Of a DNA stretch of 64,000 nt, positions 40,214-50,304 are shown in pieces. Below the pieces are notes generated by a model. That model had not been told where the DNA came from. It searched no databases and saw only the letters and a program-made list of their open reading frames with translations. The number at the start of each line of letters is the position of its first letter. The stretch's first letter is position 1. The DNA lies in assembly GCF_015277855.1 (NCBI RefSeq), contig NZ_CP063812.1, forward strand, positions 1,984,001 through 2,048,000. The letters run 5' to 3'. The DNA comes from Microbacterium cremeum (GTDB lineage Bacteria > Actinomycetota > Actinomycetes > Actinomycetales > Microbacteriaceae). The translations under genes were made by a program, and so were the position numbers.

Positions 40214-41083
40214 TCAGTCGCGCTCGACAGGCAGCCAGAGCTCGCATGTGGCCGTTCTGAAGTCGTCGGCGCGTTCGAGCACGGCGACGATCGACGGACC
40301 TGGACGGAGCCGCCACGGGTTCGACGGGAACCAGTCCGTCGCGGTCGCCGCCCACGTCGACTGCAGCGCGTCGGGGTGAGGCCCGGACGTGCGGAACACC
40401 GCCCAGGCACCGCCAGGCACCTCGATCACGTCGAGGTCGTCGGGGACCTCTGTGGGCGTGTGGACTGCGACGCCGTGCAGGTACGTCAGCTCGCTGCCCT
40501 CGGCGTAGTCCGCGTCGAGGTCTGCGCTCACCTGGAGGAGTCCCGCGGGTTCCGTACTGCTGAGCGCCTTGAGACGACCGTGCTCCTCGAGCGGCAGCGA
40601 GGCGATGTGGGCCTGGATGTGCGGGTTGACCCCTTCGTGCACGAGCGGCACGCGGGCGGCGTGCCCGACGAGTCGGAAGGCTGATCGGTCGAGGATTCGG
40701 GCATCCATGGGGGAGCTCCCTTCTACGGTCAGGCGGAACCTGAGCTGTGGTTGTGTGCGAAGGGGACCGCCATCGCGACGCACATCGGCAGGACTCGCCC
40801 CGTGGACGGCACGGAATGCCCGGCCGAAAGCCTCGGTAGAGCCGTATCCGTACCGCACCGCGATGCCGAGGAGATCGTCGTCACCGTCGATCACCTCCGC
40901 CGCCGCGAGGGTCATCCGCCGCCGCCGGACGTACTCCGACAGCGGCATGCCCGCCAGCGACGAGAACATCCGCCGGAGGTGGTACTCCGTGGTGCCGAGC
41001 CCGCGAACGAAGCTGTCGAGGTCGATCTCGTCATCCAAGTTCGCCTCGACGTACTCGACGAGGCGGTTGAGCTCAGCGATCAC
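40214..41083 (-). CDS. AraC-family regulator with GyrI-like domain
   Basis: A 289-residue effector-binding regulator. The N-terminal ~105 residues are an AraC double HTH (AVRYGYGSTEAFGRAFRAVHGASPADVR is the second motif) and the C-terminal ~155 are a GyrI/Rob-like ligand-binding domain (DLDVIEVPGGAWAVFRTSGP). Ligand and targets are unknown. GTG 41083 with AGGGAGA upstream is preferred to the farther ATG 41203. Confidence 0.87.
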   Translation of the reverse strand: MIAELNRLVEYVEANLDDEIDLDSFVRGLGTTEYHLRRMFSSLAGMPLSEYVRRRRMTLAAAEVIDGDDDLLGIAVRYGYGSTEAFGRAFRAVHGASPADVRRDGGPLRTQPQLRFRLTVEGSSPMDARILDRSAFRLVGHAARVPLVHEGVNPHIQAHIASLPLEEHGRLKALSSTEPAGLLQVSADLDADYAEGSELTYLHGVAVHTPTEVPDDLDVIEVPGGAWAVFRTSGPHPDALQSTWAATATDWFPSNPWRLRPGPSIVAVLERADDFRTATCELWLPVERD

Positions 41084-41120
41084 GATTCTCCCTTCGCCTT
41101 CAACCCTGTCTGCGGGGATC

Positions 41121-41140
41121 GGAACGCACCCGACCGTTCC
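41121..41140. promoter_or_regulatory. Inverted repeat upstream of the AraC-family gene
   Basis: GGAACG, 8-base spacer, CGTTCC, about 40 bases upstream of the regulator start and in the shared region with the divergent DUF4192-like gene. Confidence 0.35.
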
Positions 41141-41253
41141 GGTCCGATTCGATCGGCGCCGTCGGTTCCTCCCCAGTCCCGCGCGGTGCCCATCCATCCA
41201 CATTCCGATCGGCCGACGCGGATCGCACTCCGCGGCGGCTCGAAGATGGCGCG

Positions 41254-42012
41254 ATGAACAGCTTCTCCCGGACAGCGATCGCCTCTCCGGAAATCATCTA
41301 CCTTCCGGACGTCGATGAACATCTTCGGGACGACGTCTGGGACTTCATGGTCGCGATGGTCGAAGACGCCCTCGAAGACGATCTCCTCGACGACTCCGAC
41401 GACGACGAGCGGGAGGTTCCCAGCGGCGGCGCACTCTTCACGCACGCGGAGGCCTTCGTCGTCATCGTGCCCCTCCTCGAGTCATGTCTCGCGCGCGGCG
41501 ACACCGATCTGTCTGCGGTGCTCGTCGCCGAGTTCGCGCTCATGGCGATGCTTCCCGCGATTCCTGAGACCATCGCGGTGCAGGTCGCGTTCGGTCGCGG
41601 CGCCGGCGAGGAACAGGTGCGAGAGATGGCGCGGCTGCTCGCGCGAGCACGTCACCGCGGCCTGACGGTCGACGAGTACATCGCCCAGCTCTCGGCTGCG
41701 AACGCCGTTCCCCGGGGCAAGCTCGTGCGTTTGTTCCACGGTGAGACGCGGCGGGTGCCGGATCCCGATCGGCTCAAACGTGGGATCTCGTTGCTCCGTG
41801 TCCTCACCGCACTCGCGCCGGAGCCTGCGCGGCCGCCGCTCCTCTGCTCCATTGCGTGGCTGCAGTGGGCCCAAGGCAAGCGAGCAGTCGCGTCGGCGTA
41901 CCTCGCCGAGGCAATCCGCATCGAGCCCGAGCACATCCTCGCCCGCGGGCTGGCGGTTCTCGTCAGCAGCAAGGCGCCGCGATGGGCAATCCCCTCGGCA
42001 GAAGAGCACTGA
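41254..42012 (+). CDS. DUF4192-like protein
   Basis: A 252-residue soluble protein. The C-terminal third (LLRVLTALAPEPARPPLLC, AWLQWAQGKRAVASAYL and AIRIEPEHILARGLAVLV) resembles the helical C-terminus of actinobacterial DUF4192 proteins. The N-terminal part is acidic (about 30-52) and unlike anything I recognise. The function is unknown. Start ATG 41254 has only a weak ribosome binding site. Confidence 0.65.
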   Translation: MNSFSRTAIASPEIIYLPDVDEHLRDDVWDFMVAMVEDALEDDLLDDSDDDEREVPSGGALFTHAEAFVVIVPLLESCLARGDTDLSAVLVAEFALMAMLPAIPETIAVQVAFGRGAGEEQVREMARLLARARHRGLTVDEYIAQLSAANAVPRGKLVRLFHGETRRVPDPDRLKRGISLLRVLTALAPEPARPPLLCSIAWLQWAQGKRAVASAYLAEAIRIEPEHILARGLAVLVSSKAPRWAIPSAEEH

Positions 42013-42024
42013 GCCGCTCGAAGC

Positions 42025-42030
42025 TAGGCT
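42025..42030 (+). promoter_or_regulatory. -10 element before the small ORF/GNAT pair
   Basis: TAGGCT; predicted +1 is 42037, one base before a GTG that opens a 36-codon frame. Confidence 0.45.
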
Positions 42031-42037
42031 GTCAGTC

Positions 42038-42148
42038 GTGCCGACGACCTTGGCGCTGGATGCCGACCCCGAGGCGCTGGCGGCGCCCGCCATCGATCAT
42101 CGTGCTGCCGTGATCGCATGCGGCACCGACTTCGCAGGGCATTCATGA
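42038..42148 (+). CDS. Small leaderless ORF (36 aa) coupled to the GNAT gene
   Basis: GTG 42038 opens a 36-codon frame (starts VPTTLALDADPEALAAPAID) that ends in a TGA overlapping the ATG of the acetyltransferase (ATGA). With a -10 box just upstream it could be a translated leader that delivers ribosomes to the next gene, or the remnant of a longer gene. No family is recognised. Confidence 0.4.
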   Translation: MPTTLALDADPEALAAPAIDHRAAVIACGTDFAGHS

Positions 42149-42651
42149 AGGATCTGCCGTTCAGCATCCGGGTGCCCGTGATCGGCGACGCCACCGCAAT
42201 CGCCGATCTGCACGTCGCGACGTGGCGTGAGGCCTACGCTCACCTTCTTGCCGCCGATCATTTCTCGGACGAGTACATCGCGGGCCGGCGCAAGATGTGG
42301 ATCAACGTTCTGAGCAACGCAGGCGACGACGTCACCATCCACATCGCCGAACGCGACAGCGCCATCATCGGGTTCGCATGGGCTGGGCCAGCAGTCGCCA
42401 CAGCCGACGAGGGTCAGCCGCCGCGCAGACGCCAGTTGTACGCCATCTACGTCGCGGCGGCTCACTACGGAACCGGCGCCGGGCAGGCGCTGCTCGACCA
42501 GGCGCTCGCGTCCGAACCGGCGATGCTATGGGTGGCGAAAGAGAATCCGCGAGCGATCGCCTTCTATCGGCGCAACGGGTTCCGGTTCGATGGCGTCGAG
42601 CAGACTGACCCCTATGCTCCGAGGATCACAGACGCGCGCATGGTCCGATAG
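42145..42651 (+). CDS. GNAT-family N-acetyltransferase
   Basis: A 168-residue acetyltransferase: acetyl-CoA binding region LYAIYVAAAHYGTGAGQALLDQA (the Q/RxxGxG/A site reads YGTGAGQ), then VAKENPRAIAFYRRNGFRFDG, the typical end of the fold. N-terminal IADLHVATWREAY fits the group acting on small molecules or protein N-termini; the substrate is unknown. ATG 42145 is used because of its overlap with the upstream small frame. Confidence 0.9.
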   Translation: MKDLPFSIRVPVIGDATAIADLHVATWREAYAHLLAADHFSDEYIAGRRKMWINVLSNAGDDVTIHIAERDSAIIGFAWAGPAVATADEGQPPRRRQLYAIYVAAAHYGTGAGQALLDQALASEPAMLWVAKENPRAIAFYRRNGFRFDGVEQTDPYAPRITDARMVR

Positions 42652-42665
42652 CGCGCCCGCCCGAA

Positions 42666-42983
42666 CTACTCATCACGTCGGAGCGGGCCCGGGTCGGTGA
42701 ACGAGATCGGCTTGCCGGCGGCCCGGGCGTACGCGATCTCCCTGCCGGTGGACTCGCCGATATACCCACCCGGATTGACGACCAGAACGCGGTCTGCCAG
42801 GTCGATCTTGCGCAGATGAAGGGCGTCCAACGCGATCTTCTGCTCGTCAGTGATCAGCTCGTCTGCTTCTCCGGGCGCGACGACGATGACCCCTGCGAAG
42901 GTGAGATCACGATTCGCAGCACGCCTTTCGTCCAGGAACCGCGTCGAGCCGCAAATGCAGACGATCTCAGGTCGGTCTGGCAC
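42666..42983 (-). CDS. DUF4406/nucleoside 2-deoxyribosyltransferase-like protein
   Basis: A 105-residue protein: IVCICGSTRF at the start, TDEQKIALDALHLRKIDLADRVLVVNPGGYIGESTGREIAYARAAGKPI, matching the short nucleoside deoxyribosyltransferase-like family (GSxRF nucleotide loop and GxxSTxxEIxYA helix). Such proteins occur in phages and accessory regions. It is convergent with the GNAT gene, with a 14-base gap. Confidence 0.85.
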   Translation of the reverse strand: MPDRPEIVCICGSTRFLDERRAANRDLTFAGVIVVAPGEADELITDEQKIALDALHLRKIDLADRVLVVNPGGYIGESTGREIAYARAAGKPISFTDPGPLRRDE

Positions 42984-43174
42984 GGCTCGCTCCTTCGGTT
43001 CAACCGGGCACTCGGCGCAACAGCCTACGCAGGGCCAAGCGGCCGTCTACGCGCGGATCTCGAGCACCATCGACTGCTGAGAGCGTTGACCCCGACGTCC
43101 AGCGCCGGATCCCGTGACTGTGTGGCTGTGGGCGAGCCGGGTCGGAGGAGCTCCCGGGTTGCGTGGAGGAGCCG

Positions 43175-44146
43175 TCACGGCACAGGGACGGTGAGGTGCG
43201 CGGCGAGCCGCGCGACGATGTCGGCGAGTTCGGCCGGTTCGGCCACCGACACCGGAGCGGTCAGGGCGATGCGGGCGACCGCCATCGCAAGCCGGCCGAG
43301 GTCTTCGCTGTGGATCTGAACGAGACTCGTGTCCGCCTCCACCCCGATCGGCGTGTGATCGATCCACCGGAGCACGTCGTCGAGCTCGGCGAACGTAGCC
43401 CGGACGGCGAGCGTCGCGCTCCGCTGGGGGAGACCCGGGCCGATCGATTGTGCGACGAAGCTCGCCGCGCCGCCCGGGATCTCGAGCGGCGTGAACGAAG
43501 TGCCCACCGTCCGGGGCTCCCGGAGCCGGTCCAATCGAAACGTCCGCCAGTCGCCGCGATGATGGTCCCACGCGACCAGGTACCAGCGACGGCTGACGGT
43601 GACCAGTTGATGCGGCTGGACGAGCCGCCGGCTGTGTTCGCCATCCTGCCGTCGGTAGTCGAACCGCACGTTCTCATGGTCGCGGCATGCCGCGGCGAGC
43701 ACGCTGAGAGCATCGGGATCGACGACGTGGTCGTCGGACGGCCACGGCATCGACGTGACGCTGCCATGCAGCGCCGACACTCGCCGACGCAGCCGATGAG
43801 GCAGGAACTGCTCGATCTTCATCAGGGAGCGCAGAGATGTCTCTTCGATGCCGCTGATGGCGGTCGTCGCGGCGTACCGCAGTCCGATGGCCACGGCGAC
43901 TGCTTCGTCATCGTCGAGGAGCAGGGGCGGCACGTGGGCGCCGGTGGCCAGTCGGTAGCCGCCGTACTTTCCCGTCGTCGCATCCACCGGGTACCCGAGC
44001 TCACGCAGCCGATCGACATCGCGGCGCACTGTTCGCTCCGTGACCTCGAGGCGTTCGGCGAGTTCGCCGGCACGCCATAGCCGATGGGTCTGAAGCAGGG
44101 AGAGCAGCTGCAGCGCTCGACCGGTGGGATCCTCCCGCATTCCCAA
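43175..44146 (-). CDS. WYL-domain transcriptional regulator (YafY type)
   Basis: A 323-residue regulator: N-terminal DeoR/HTH_11 helix-turn-helix (AGELAERLEVTERTVRRDVDRL, about 26-47), then a WYL domain (RRWYLVAWDHHRGDWRTFRLDRL, about 193-215) and a C-terminal WCX domain. The family senses ligands or nucleic acid and often controls an adjacent gene; here the divergent epoxide-hydrolase-like gene is the obvious target. The start could be either ATG 44146 or ATG 44140. Confidence 0.93.
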   Translation of the reverse strand: MGMREDPTGRALQLLSLLQTHRLWRAGELAERLEVTERTVRRDVDRLRELGYPVDATTGKYGGYRLATGAHVPPLLLDDDEAVAVAIGLRYAATTAISGIEETSLRSLMKIEQFLPHRLRRRVSALHGSVTSMPWPSDDHVVDPDALSVLAAACRDHENVRFDYRRQDGEHSRRLVQPHQLVTVSRRWYLVAWDHHRGDWRTFRLDRLREPRTVGTSFTPLEIPGGAASFVAQSIGPGLPQRSATLAVRATFAELDDVLRWIDHTPIGVEADTSLVQIHSEDLGRLAMAVARIALTAPVSVAEPAELADIVARLAAHLTVPVP

Positions 44147-44192
44147 AGCCTGCCACGACTTTAGGACCGATCTTGTCCGAAATGCGCCCTAC

Positions 44193-44211
44193 GGTGGCCA
44201 GGCCGGCCACC
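44193..44211. promoter_or_regulatory. Inverted repeat between WYL regulator and hydrolase
   Basis: GGTGGCC, 5-base spacer, GGCCACC: perfect 7-bp arms, 42 bases before the hydrolase start. A second, weaker GGAC-N7-GTCC lies near 44164-44178. Both are candidate operators for the WYL regulator. Confidence 0.4.
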
Positions 44212-44252
44212 ACTCGGTAGGAGACCGACGAAACTCTACGAAAGGAAGCACG

Positions 44253-45230
44253 ATGTTCATGCCAAACGAATTCGCCCGGTCAGAAATGGTTTCGGTCAAC
44301 GGAGTGGAACTCGAGGTCTTCGAAGCAGGGCGCGAGAACGCCGGGCGACCGATTGTGCTCTGCCACGGGTGGCCAGAACTTGCCTTCTCATGGCGCCATC
44401 AGGTGCCGACGTTGGTCGCCGCGGGCTTCCACGTCATCGCCCCGAACCAGCGGGGTTACGGCAACTCCTCGCGCCCGACCGAGGTGACCGACTACGACAT
44501 CGAGCACCTCACGGGTGATCTCGTGGCGCTCCTCGACCACTACGGATACGAAGAAGCCACCTTCGTCGGCCATGACTGGGGTGCGATGGTTGTGTGGGGG
44601 CTGGCCCTGCTGCATCCGAACCGGGTCAGGGGAGTGGTCAACCTGAGCCTGCCGTACCAGGAGCGCGGCGAGAAGCCGTGGATCGAGCTTCTGGAGGAGT
44701 TCCTCGGCAGCGACTACTACTTCGTCCACTTCAACAGGCAGCCGGGCGTCGCCGATGCGGTGCTCGAGGCGAACACATCCCGCTTCCTGCGCAACCTCTA
44801 CCGGAAGAACGAACCACTTCGAGTCCCCGACGCGGGGATGGCGATGATCAATCTCGCTCTGGCGGAGACACCGACGGGGGAGCCGCTGATGAGCGAGAGC
44901 GACCTCGCCGTCTTCGTCTCCGCCTTCCAGAAGTCAGGCTTCACGAGCAGCATCAACTGGTACCGGAACCTGGACCGCAACTGGCGCCGTCTGGCGGACG
45001 TGGACCCGATCATCCACAAGCCCGCACTCATGATCTACGGCGAACGGGATGTGATTCAGAAGTCCGAGACGATTGCAGACTTCGTGCCGAACGTGGAAGT
45101 CGTCAGCCTCGACTGCGGTCACTGGGTCCAGGAGGAGAAGCCGGAGGAGACGAACCAGACGATTCTCGCGTGGTTGAAGCGGCAGGACTCGGCCTTGCTC
45201 GGCGACCGCGCTACCTCGTCTCCTCACTGA
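44253..45230 (+). CDS. Alpha/beta hydrolase, epoxide hydrolase-like
   Basis: A 325-residue alpha/beta-hydrolase. HGWPELAFSWRHQ (oxyanion HGWP, about 31-43), nucleophile elbow VGHDWGAMV with Asp instead of Ser (about 104), acid region YGERDVIQ and C-terminal His in CGHWVQEEKPEE match soluble epoxide hydrolases. AAAGGA at 44241-44246 supports ATG 44253. The IS21 element begins 44 bases after the stop, so the gene is intact. Confidence 0.9.
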   Translation: MFMPNEFARSEMVSVNGVELEVFEAGRENAGRPIVLCHGWPELAFSWRHQVPTLVAAGFHVIAPNQRGYGNSSRPTEVTDYDIEHLTGDLVALLDHYGYEEATFVGHDWGAMVVWGLALLHPNRVRGVVNLSLPYQERGEKPWIELLEEFLGSDYYFVHFNRQPGVADAVLEANTSRFLRNLYRKNEPLRVPDAGMAMINLALAETPTGEPLMSESDLAVFVSAFQKSGFTSSINWYRNLDRNWRRLADVDPIIHKPALMIYGERDVIQKSETIADFVPNVEVVSLDCGHWVQEEKPEETNQTILAWLKRQDSALLGDRATSSPH

Positions 45231-45274
45231 CGTCCAGCGAGCACGCCTACGGGCCTTCGGGTTGCGCGAGATGG

Positions 45275-45327
45275 TGTCGGCGACGGTTGAAAACGAGGCC
45301 ATAGCGACGGGCGAAATCGAGGCCACC
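45275..45327 (+). repeat. IS21 left terminal inverted repeat
   Basis: 53 bases, TGTCGGCGACG... to ...CGAGGCCACC; 44 of 53 positions match the complement of the right end. Confidence 0.93.
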
Positions 45328-45343
45328 CAGACAGATTGGGTGG

Positions 45344-47337
<1,994 letters not shown>

Positions 47338-47351
47338 CCGAACGACAACCA

Positions 47352-47404
47352 GGTGGCCTCGATTTCACACATCGCAATGGCCTACTTTTCGAACGTCGTC
47401 GACA
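47352..47404 (-). repeat. IS21 right terminal inverted repeat
   Basis: 53 bases, complementary to the left end with nine mismatches; ends ...CGTCGTCGACA, followed by the GATGG duplication. Confidence 0.93.
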
Positions 47405-47727
47405 GATGGAATCCGCGTGAGCTGCGCATGGCCCCCAAGGCTCTCACGAAAGCTGCGAACTGTCTCACAACGTCACCGTGACCGATGAACCCCCAGGCTT
47501 ACATCGACCCTGCACAAGGCCCAAGTATGTCTCACTGCAGGACCTGCTTGCGAGCAGAGGTGGAGTCGATCCGCCGGGAAGACACGGGGGCACGTAGCGC
47601 GACCGGATCTAGTCTCGGCCAGGAGGAATGCCCAGCCCGTTCTGCTGTTGTCCCAACAGAACCGCAAGACGGAACCACTGGCCGCGCACGCAGGCTAAGG
47701 CACCTTCGACTCATACGGAGATTTCGC
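47405..47727. other. Intergenic stretch after the IS element
   Basis: About 320 bases without a convincing gene. It opens with the GATGG duplication. A CAGGAGGA Shine-Dalgarno-like run near 47620 sits directly against an ATG with no spacing, so I do not call that start. A TAGTCT stretch near 47612 may be the promoter of the MazG-like gene. Confidence 0.5.
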
Positions 47728-48096
47728 ATGGCACAGCCCATCCCAGCCCGCCTGGTCGAGGCACGCGAGCAGGCGCTGGCCGTAAGAGCAATGTACGAAG
47801 TGCTGGAGGAGCGGTTCAACAACAAGACCTGGTCGTTGCACGAGCTCATGCTCGGGTTCAGCAACGACGTTGGATACATCGGGCGCCTCCTGCTGTCCAC
47901 GGATGGAACGTGGCCAATCGACGGCGACACGGATTCCGAACTGCGCCACAAGCTGGCCGAGTCGATGTGGTGGCTCTTCGTTATCGCGGACAGGCTGAAC
48001 ATCGATCTGGACGAGGCATTCTCGACGACGATGCGCTCGATCAGCGATGGGCTCGAGGAAACGATTGCCCGTACAACAACATCTCCGCCAGCCTGA
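47728..48096 (+). CDS. MazG-like nucleotide pyrophosphohydrolase family protein
   Basis: A 122-residue all-alpha protein. Two helices with spaced acidic residues, HELMLGFSNDVGYIGRLLL (about 39-57) and RHKLAESMWWLFVIADRLNID (about 73-93), match the MazG-like NTP-pyrophosphatase family, though the usual EExxED run is reduced. The expected role is hydrolysis of a non-canonical or regulatory nucleotide. GGAG at 47717-47720 supports ATG 47728. It stands alone just behind the IS element. Confidence 0.75.
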   Translation: MAQPIPARLVEAREQALAVRAMYEVLEERFNNKTWSLHELMLGFSNDVGYIGRLLLSTDGTWPIDGDTDSELRHKLAESMWWLFVIADRLNIDLDEAFSTTMRSISDGLEETIARTTTSPPA

Positions 48097-48197
48097 GAAC
48101 CGACACCGGCGACGCGTTCCTCGAGCTGACTGAGAGGACCGCGTCGCTGAGCGACCGCCTTCCGCACCGCCGACGCGGTTCCCCAAACGTCCCTGCT

Positions 48198-48214
48198 GGG
48201 AATCCGCGTTACCC
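48198..48214 (+). repeat. Palindromic boundary site A
   Basis: GGGAATCCGCGTTACCC, preceded by GCT, between the MazG-like gene and the DUF5677-like gene. Near-palindromic: GGG/CCC arms, A-A mismatch, inner arm partly paired around CGC. Related to sites B and D. Confidence 0.6.
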
Positions 48215-48287
48215 GTTTGCTGACTATTCCGGGTTGGCGGTCGGCAGATCCTCGCCGAGGGCGAGTGCGTGAACCGGGGGAGGGGAG

Positions 48288-49061
48288 CTAGCGGCCGCCG
48301 TTCCCGCGTGGGGGGAGTGTTGACCCATCGGCTCGGCGGATGATGCCGGTCACGCCGATCCTGCGCGCGAACAGGCGGAGTTGGCTTGTGCGTGTGGGTT
48401 TGAGTCGAGCTTGTTCGTCGGCGTTGAGAGCGAGCAGCAGCATGCAGCAGGTGATCCCGATCCAGTTCTCCTGCGTGATGAAGCTCGGGTTGGTAACGAA
48501 GGCCATGCCAATGTCGGAGTTCGAGTCCTCGACGGCGTGATGCTCAAGCAGGCCGAGTCCGGCGTGGCAGTATGCCGACGCCGCGCGGTACAGCCCGTAG
48601 AGGTGTCGTCCGTCTTCGAGGGCGAGACAACGCTGCTCGACTGAGGCACTTCCGGGCATCGCCATCTTCTTCAGCTGCTCGAACGTCTCGGTGGACTGTC
48701 GGTAGCCGGCCGAGTCAGTAGATGCCATGTCTTCCAGCAGCGCCTTGCGTTTGCGGGTGTCCTCCTTCATCATCGCGAGACCCGAATTGGGTGTGAGTAG
48801 GAGCCAGGCCGCTGTGACAGCTGCTTCGATGGTCAGTCTCACCAGCGGCATGATCTCCACGTCGGCGCCGGCGTCGACGAGGGTGAGGATTCCTCGGGCA
48901 GAACGGATGGCACGGTGTGCGAGGGAGTGGATGCTTATGGCCTGCAAGTAGTCGAGCTCTGGCCGGCACCTCACTAGAGTCTCTGCCCGCTTGTCCCAGT
49001 CATCGCACATGTCACGCATGATCCGGGGAGCTTCACTAACCGGCGCGTTGTAAATCACCAC
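48288..49061 (-). CDS. DUF5677-like hypothetical protein
   Basis: A 257-residue mainly helical protein of unknown function. AHRAIRSARGILTLVDAGADVEIMPLVRLTIEAA (about 48-81) and the YGLYRAASAYCHAGLG segment (about 153-168) resemble the DUF5677 type, which is found in accessory DNA and is often plasmid- or phage-linked. No catalytic motif is recognised. The GTG start at 49061 has another GTG directly upstream. Its GC content looks lower than that of the housekeeping genes, which suggests transfer. Confidence 0.7.
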   Translation of the reverse strand: MVIYNAPVSEAPRIMRDMCDDWDKRAETLVRCRPELDYLQAISIHSLAHRAIRSARGILTLVDAGADVEIMPLVRLTIEAAVTAAWLLLTPNSGLAMMKEDTRKRKALLEDMASTDSAGYRQSTETFEQLKKMAMPGSASVEQRCLALEDGRHLYGLYRAASAYCHAGLGLLEHHAVEDSNSDIGMAFVTNPSFITQENWIGITCCMLLLALNADEQARLKPTRTSQLRLFARRIGVTGIIRRADGSTLPPRGNGGR

Positions 49062-49146
49062 AAGTCGGACGCTACTCGTCCTCGCAGGTCAACGCAGATT
49101 CCGCTCGTTATCTCGCATACAACGGGAACGGGCCGCTCGCCGTGCT

Positions 49147-49163
49147 GGGAAACCGCGTTACCC
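49147..49163 (+). repeat. Palindromic boundary site B
   Basis: GGGAAACCGCGTTACCC, preceded by GCT, between the DUF5677-like gene and the LD-carboxypeptidase gene. It folds as GGG-a-AAC-CGC-GTT-a-CCC. Confidence 0.6.
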
Positions 49164-49242
49164 GTCTTCTCGCTAAGGCCCACAGCCCGCAATCCATCGT
49201 TAGCGGTACGACATCTCCCACGGCGATTGCGTAGACCTCTGG

Positions 49243-49248
49243 TCTAAT
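49243..49248 (+). promoter_or_regulatory. -10-like element for the LD-carboxypeptidase gene
   Basis: TCTAAT; seven bases further is A49255, first base of the ATG, so a leaderless message is likely although the second base departs from TANNNT. Confidence 0.4.
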
Positions 49249-49254
49249 CGGTGG

Positions 49255-50304
49255 ATGGACGCGAAGTCGTTTCAACCCGTTCCCAAGGCTTGTTCGGGGG
49301 ATCGTGTCGCTGTAATCTCGCCGGCATCCGCCGCTCCGGCGATATCACCCGCATTGCACGAGCAGGCGATGCGACGCCTAACCGAGGCAACGGGGCTGAT
49401 CCCGGTCGAGTACCCGACTACCCGTCAGTTGGGCGCGAGCGCGGAGGCGCGCGCCGCCGACGTCACCGCGGCGTTCGCCGATCCTGATATTCGGGCCGTC
49501 CTGGCGACAATCGGTGGCGACGATCAGGTGACTGTGATCCCACACATCGACGCCGCCGTCCTCGCGGGGAATCCGAAGCCGTTCCTCGGATATAGCGACA
49601 ACACGAACCTGCACAACCTGCTCTGGGACCTCGGCGTGTCGAGCTTTTACGGCGGATCCACCCAGGTGCATCTCGGGCCTGGCCCTTACCTCGACGACAT
49701 CCACCTGCGGTCCCTGCGCGCAGCGCTGCTCGACGGCGGCACGGTCGAACTCACTGACCCCGGCGAATCCGAGGACTACGGGCATCCATGGGACGAACCC
49801 CCCGCTCTGACGGAATTCGGCGCACGAGAGGCCACCGAACCATGGACTTGGGGCGGTCCAGGAGCTGTCGTGTCGGAGAGGAGCTGGGGCGGTTGCATCG
49901 AGGTCATCGACCAGATCGCCCTCGCAGGCCGACTGCCCGCCCTCAGCGACTTGGAGAACGCGATTCTTCTGTTGGAGACCGGCGGAGAGGCACCGCCCGC
50001 AGTCCAGGTCAAGCGCTGGGTGCGCGCCTTGGGTGAGCGCGGAGTGCTCGAGGTTGTCTCCGGTGTGCTCGTTGCCCGACCGCCGGTCAGCGAACTGCGC
50101 GCCACCGTGCCGCCCGCCGCCGAGCGTGCACGCCTACGAGCCGCTCAGCGGGACACAATCCTCGAACACGTCGCCCGGTATAACCCTGCTGCGGTCGTAT
50201 GCGTCGGCGTGCCTTTCGGGCACACCCGGCCCCAGTGGATCATCCCTCACGGTGGACTGATCACCCTCGACGGAGCCCGGCAGACCGTCGTCTGTGAGTA
50301 CTAG
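49255..50304 (+). CDS. S66-family LD-carboxypeptidase (MccF-like)
   Basis: A 349-residue serine peptidase of family S66. Nucleophile Ser in FLGYSDNTNL (about 112-121), Glu in LLLETGGEAP (about 240) and His in GVPFGHTRPQWIIPHG (about 322) form the Ser-Glu-His triad. Members trim cell-wall tetrapeptides or, as MccF, inactivate peptide-nucleotide antibiotics such as microcin C. A solitary copy in an accessory region fits a resistance role, but this is inference. Its stop overlaps the stop of the convergent NUDIX gene in the sequence CTAG. Confidence 0.9.
   Translation: MDAKSFQPVPKACSGDRVAVISPASAAPAISPALHEQAMRRLTEATGLIPVEYPTTRQLGASAEARAADVTAAFADPDIRAVLATIGGDDQVTVIPHIDAAVLAGNPKPFLGYSDNTNLHNLLWDLGVSSFYGGSTQVHLGPGPYLDDIHLRSLRAALLDGGTVELTDPGESEDYGHPWDEPPALTEFGAREATEPWTWGGPGAVVSERSWGGCIEVIDQIALAGRLPALSDLENAILLLETGGEAPPAVQVKRWVRALGERGVLEVVSGVLVARPPVSELRATVPPAAERARLRAAQRDTILEHVARYNPAAVVCVGVPFGHTRPQWIIPHGGLITLDGARQTVVCEY

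Noticed and set aside
43020..43080. Possible serine-recombinase start (AAVYARISS) on the plus strand
   Set aside because: Only about nine residues resemble the resolvase N-terminus, the frame stops at once and nothing downstream continues the family.
47405..47727. Frame upstream of the MazG-like gene adding about 80 N-terminal residues
   Set aside because: The extension has atypical composition and no ribosome binding site, and the MazG-like domain begins naturally at ATG 47728 with GGAG upstream.
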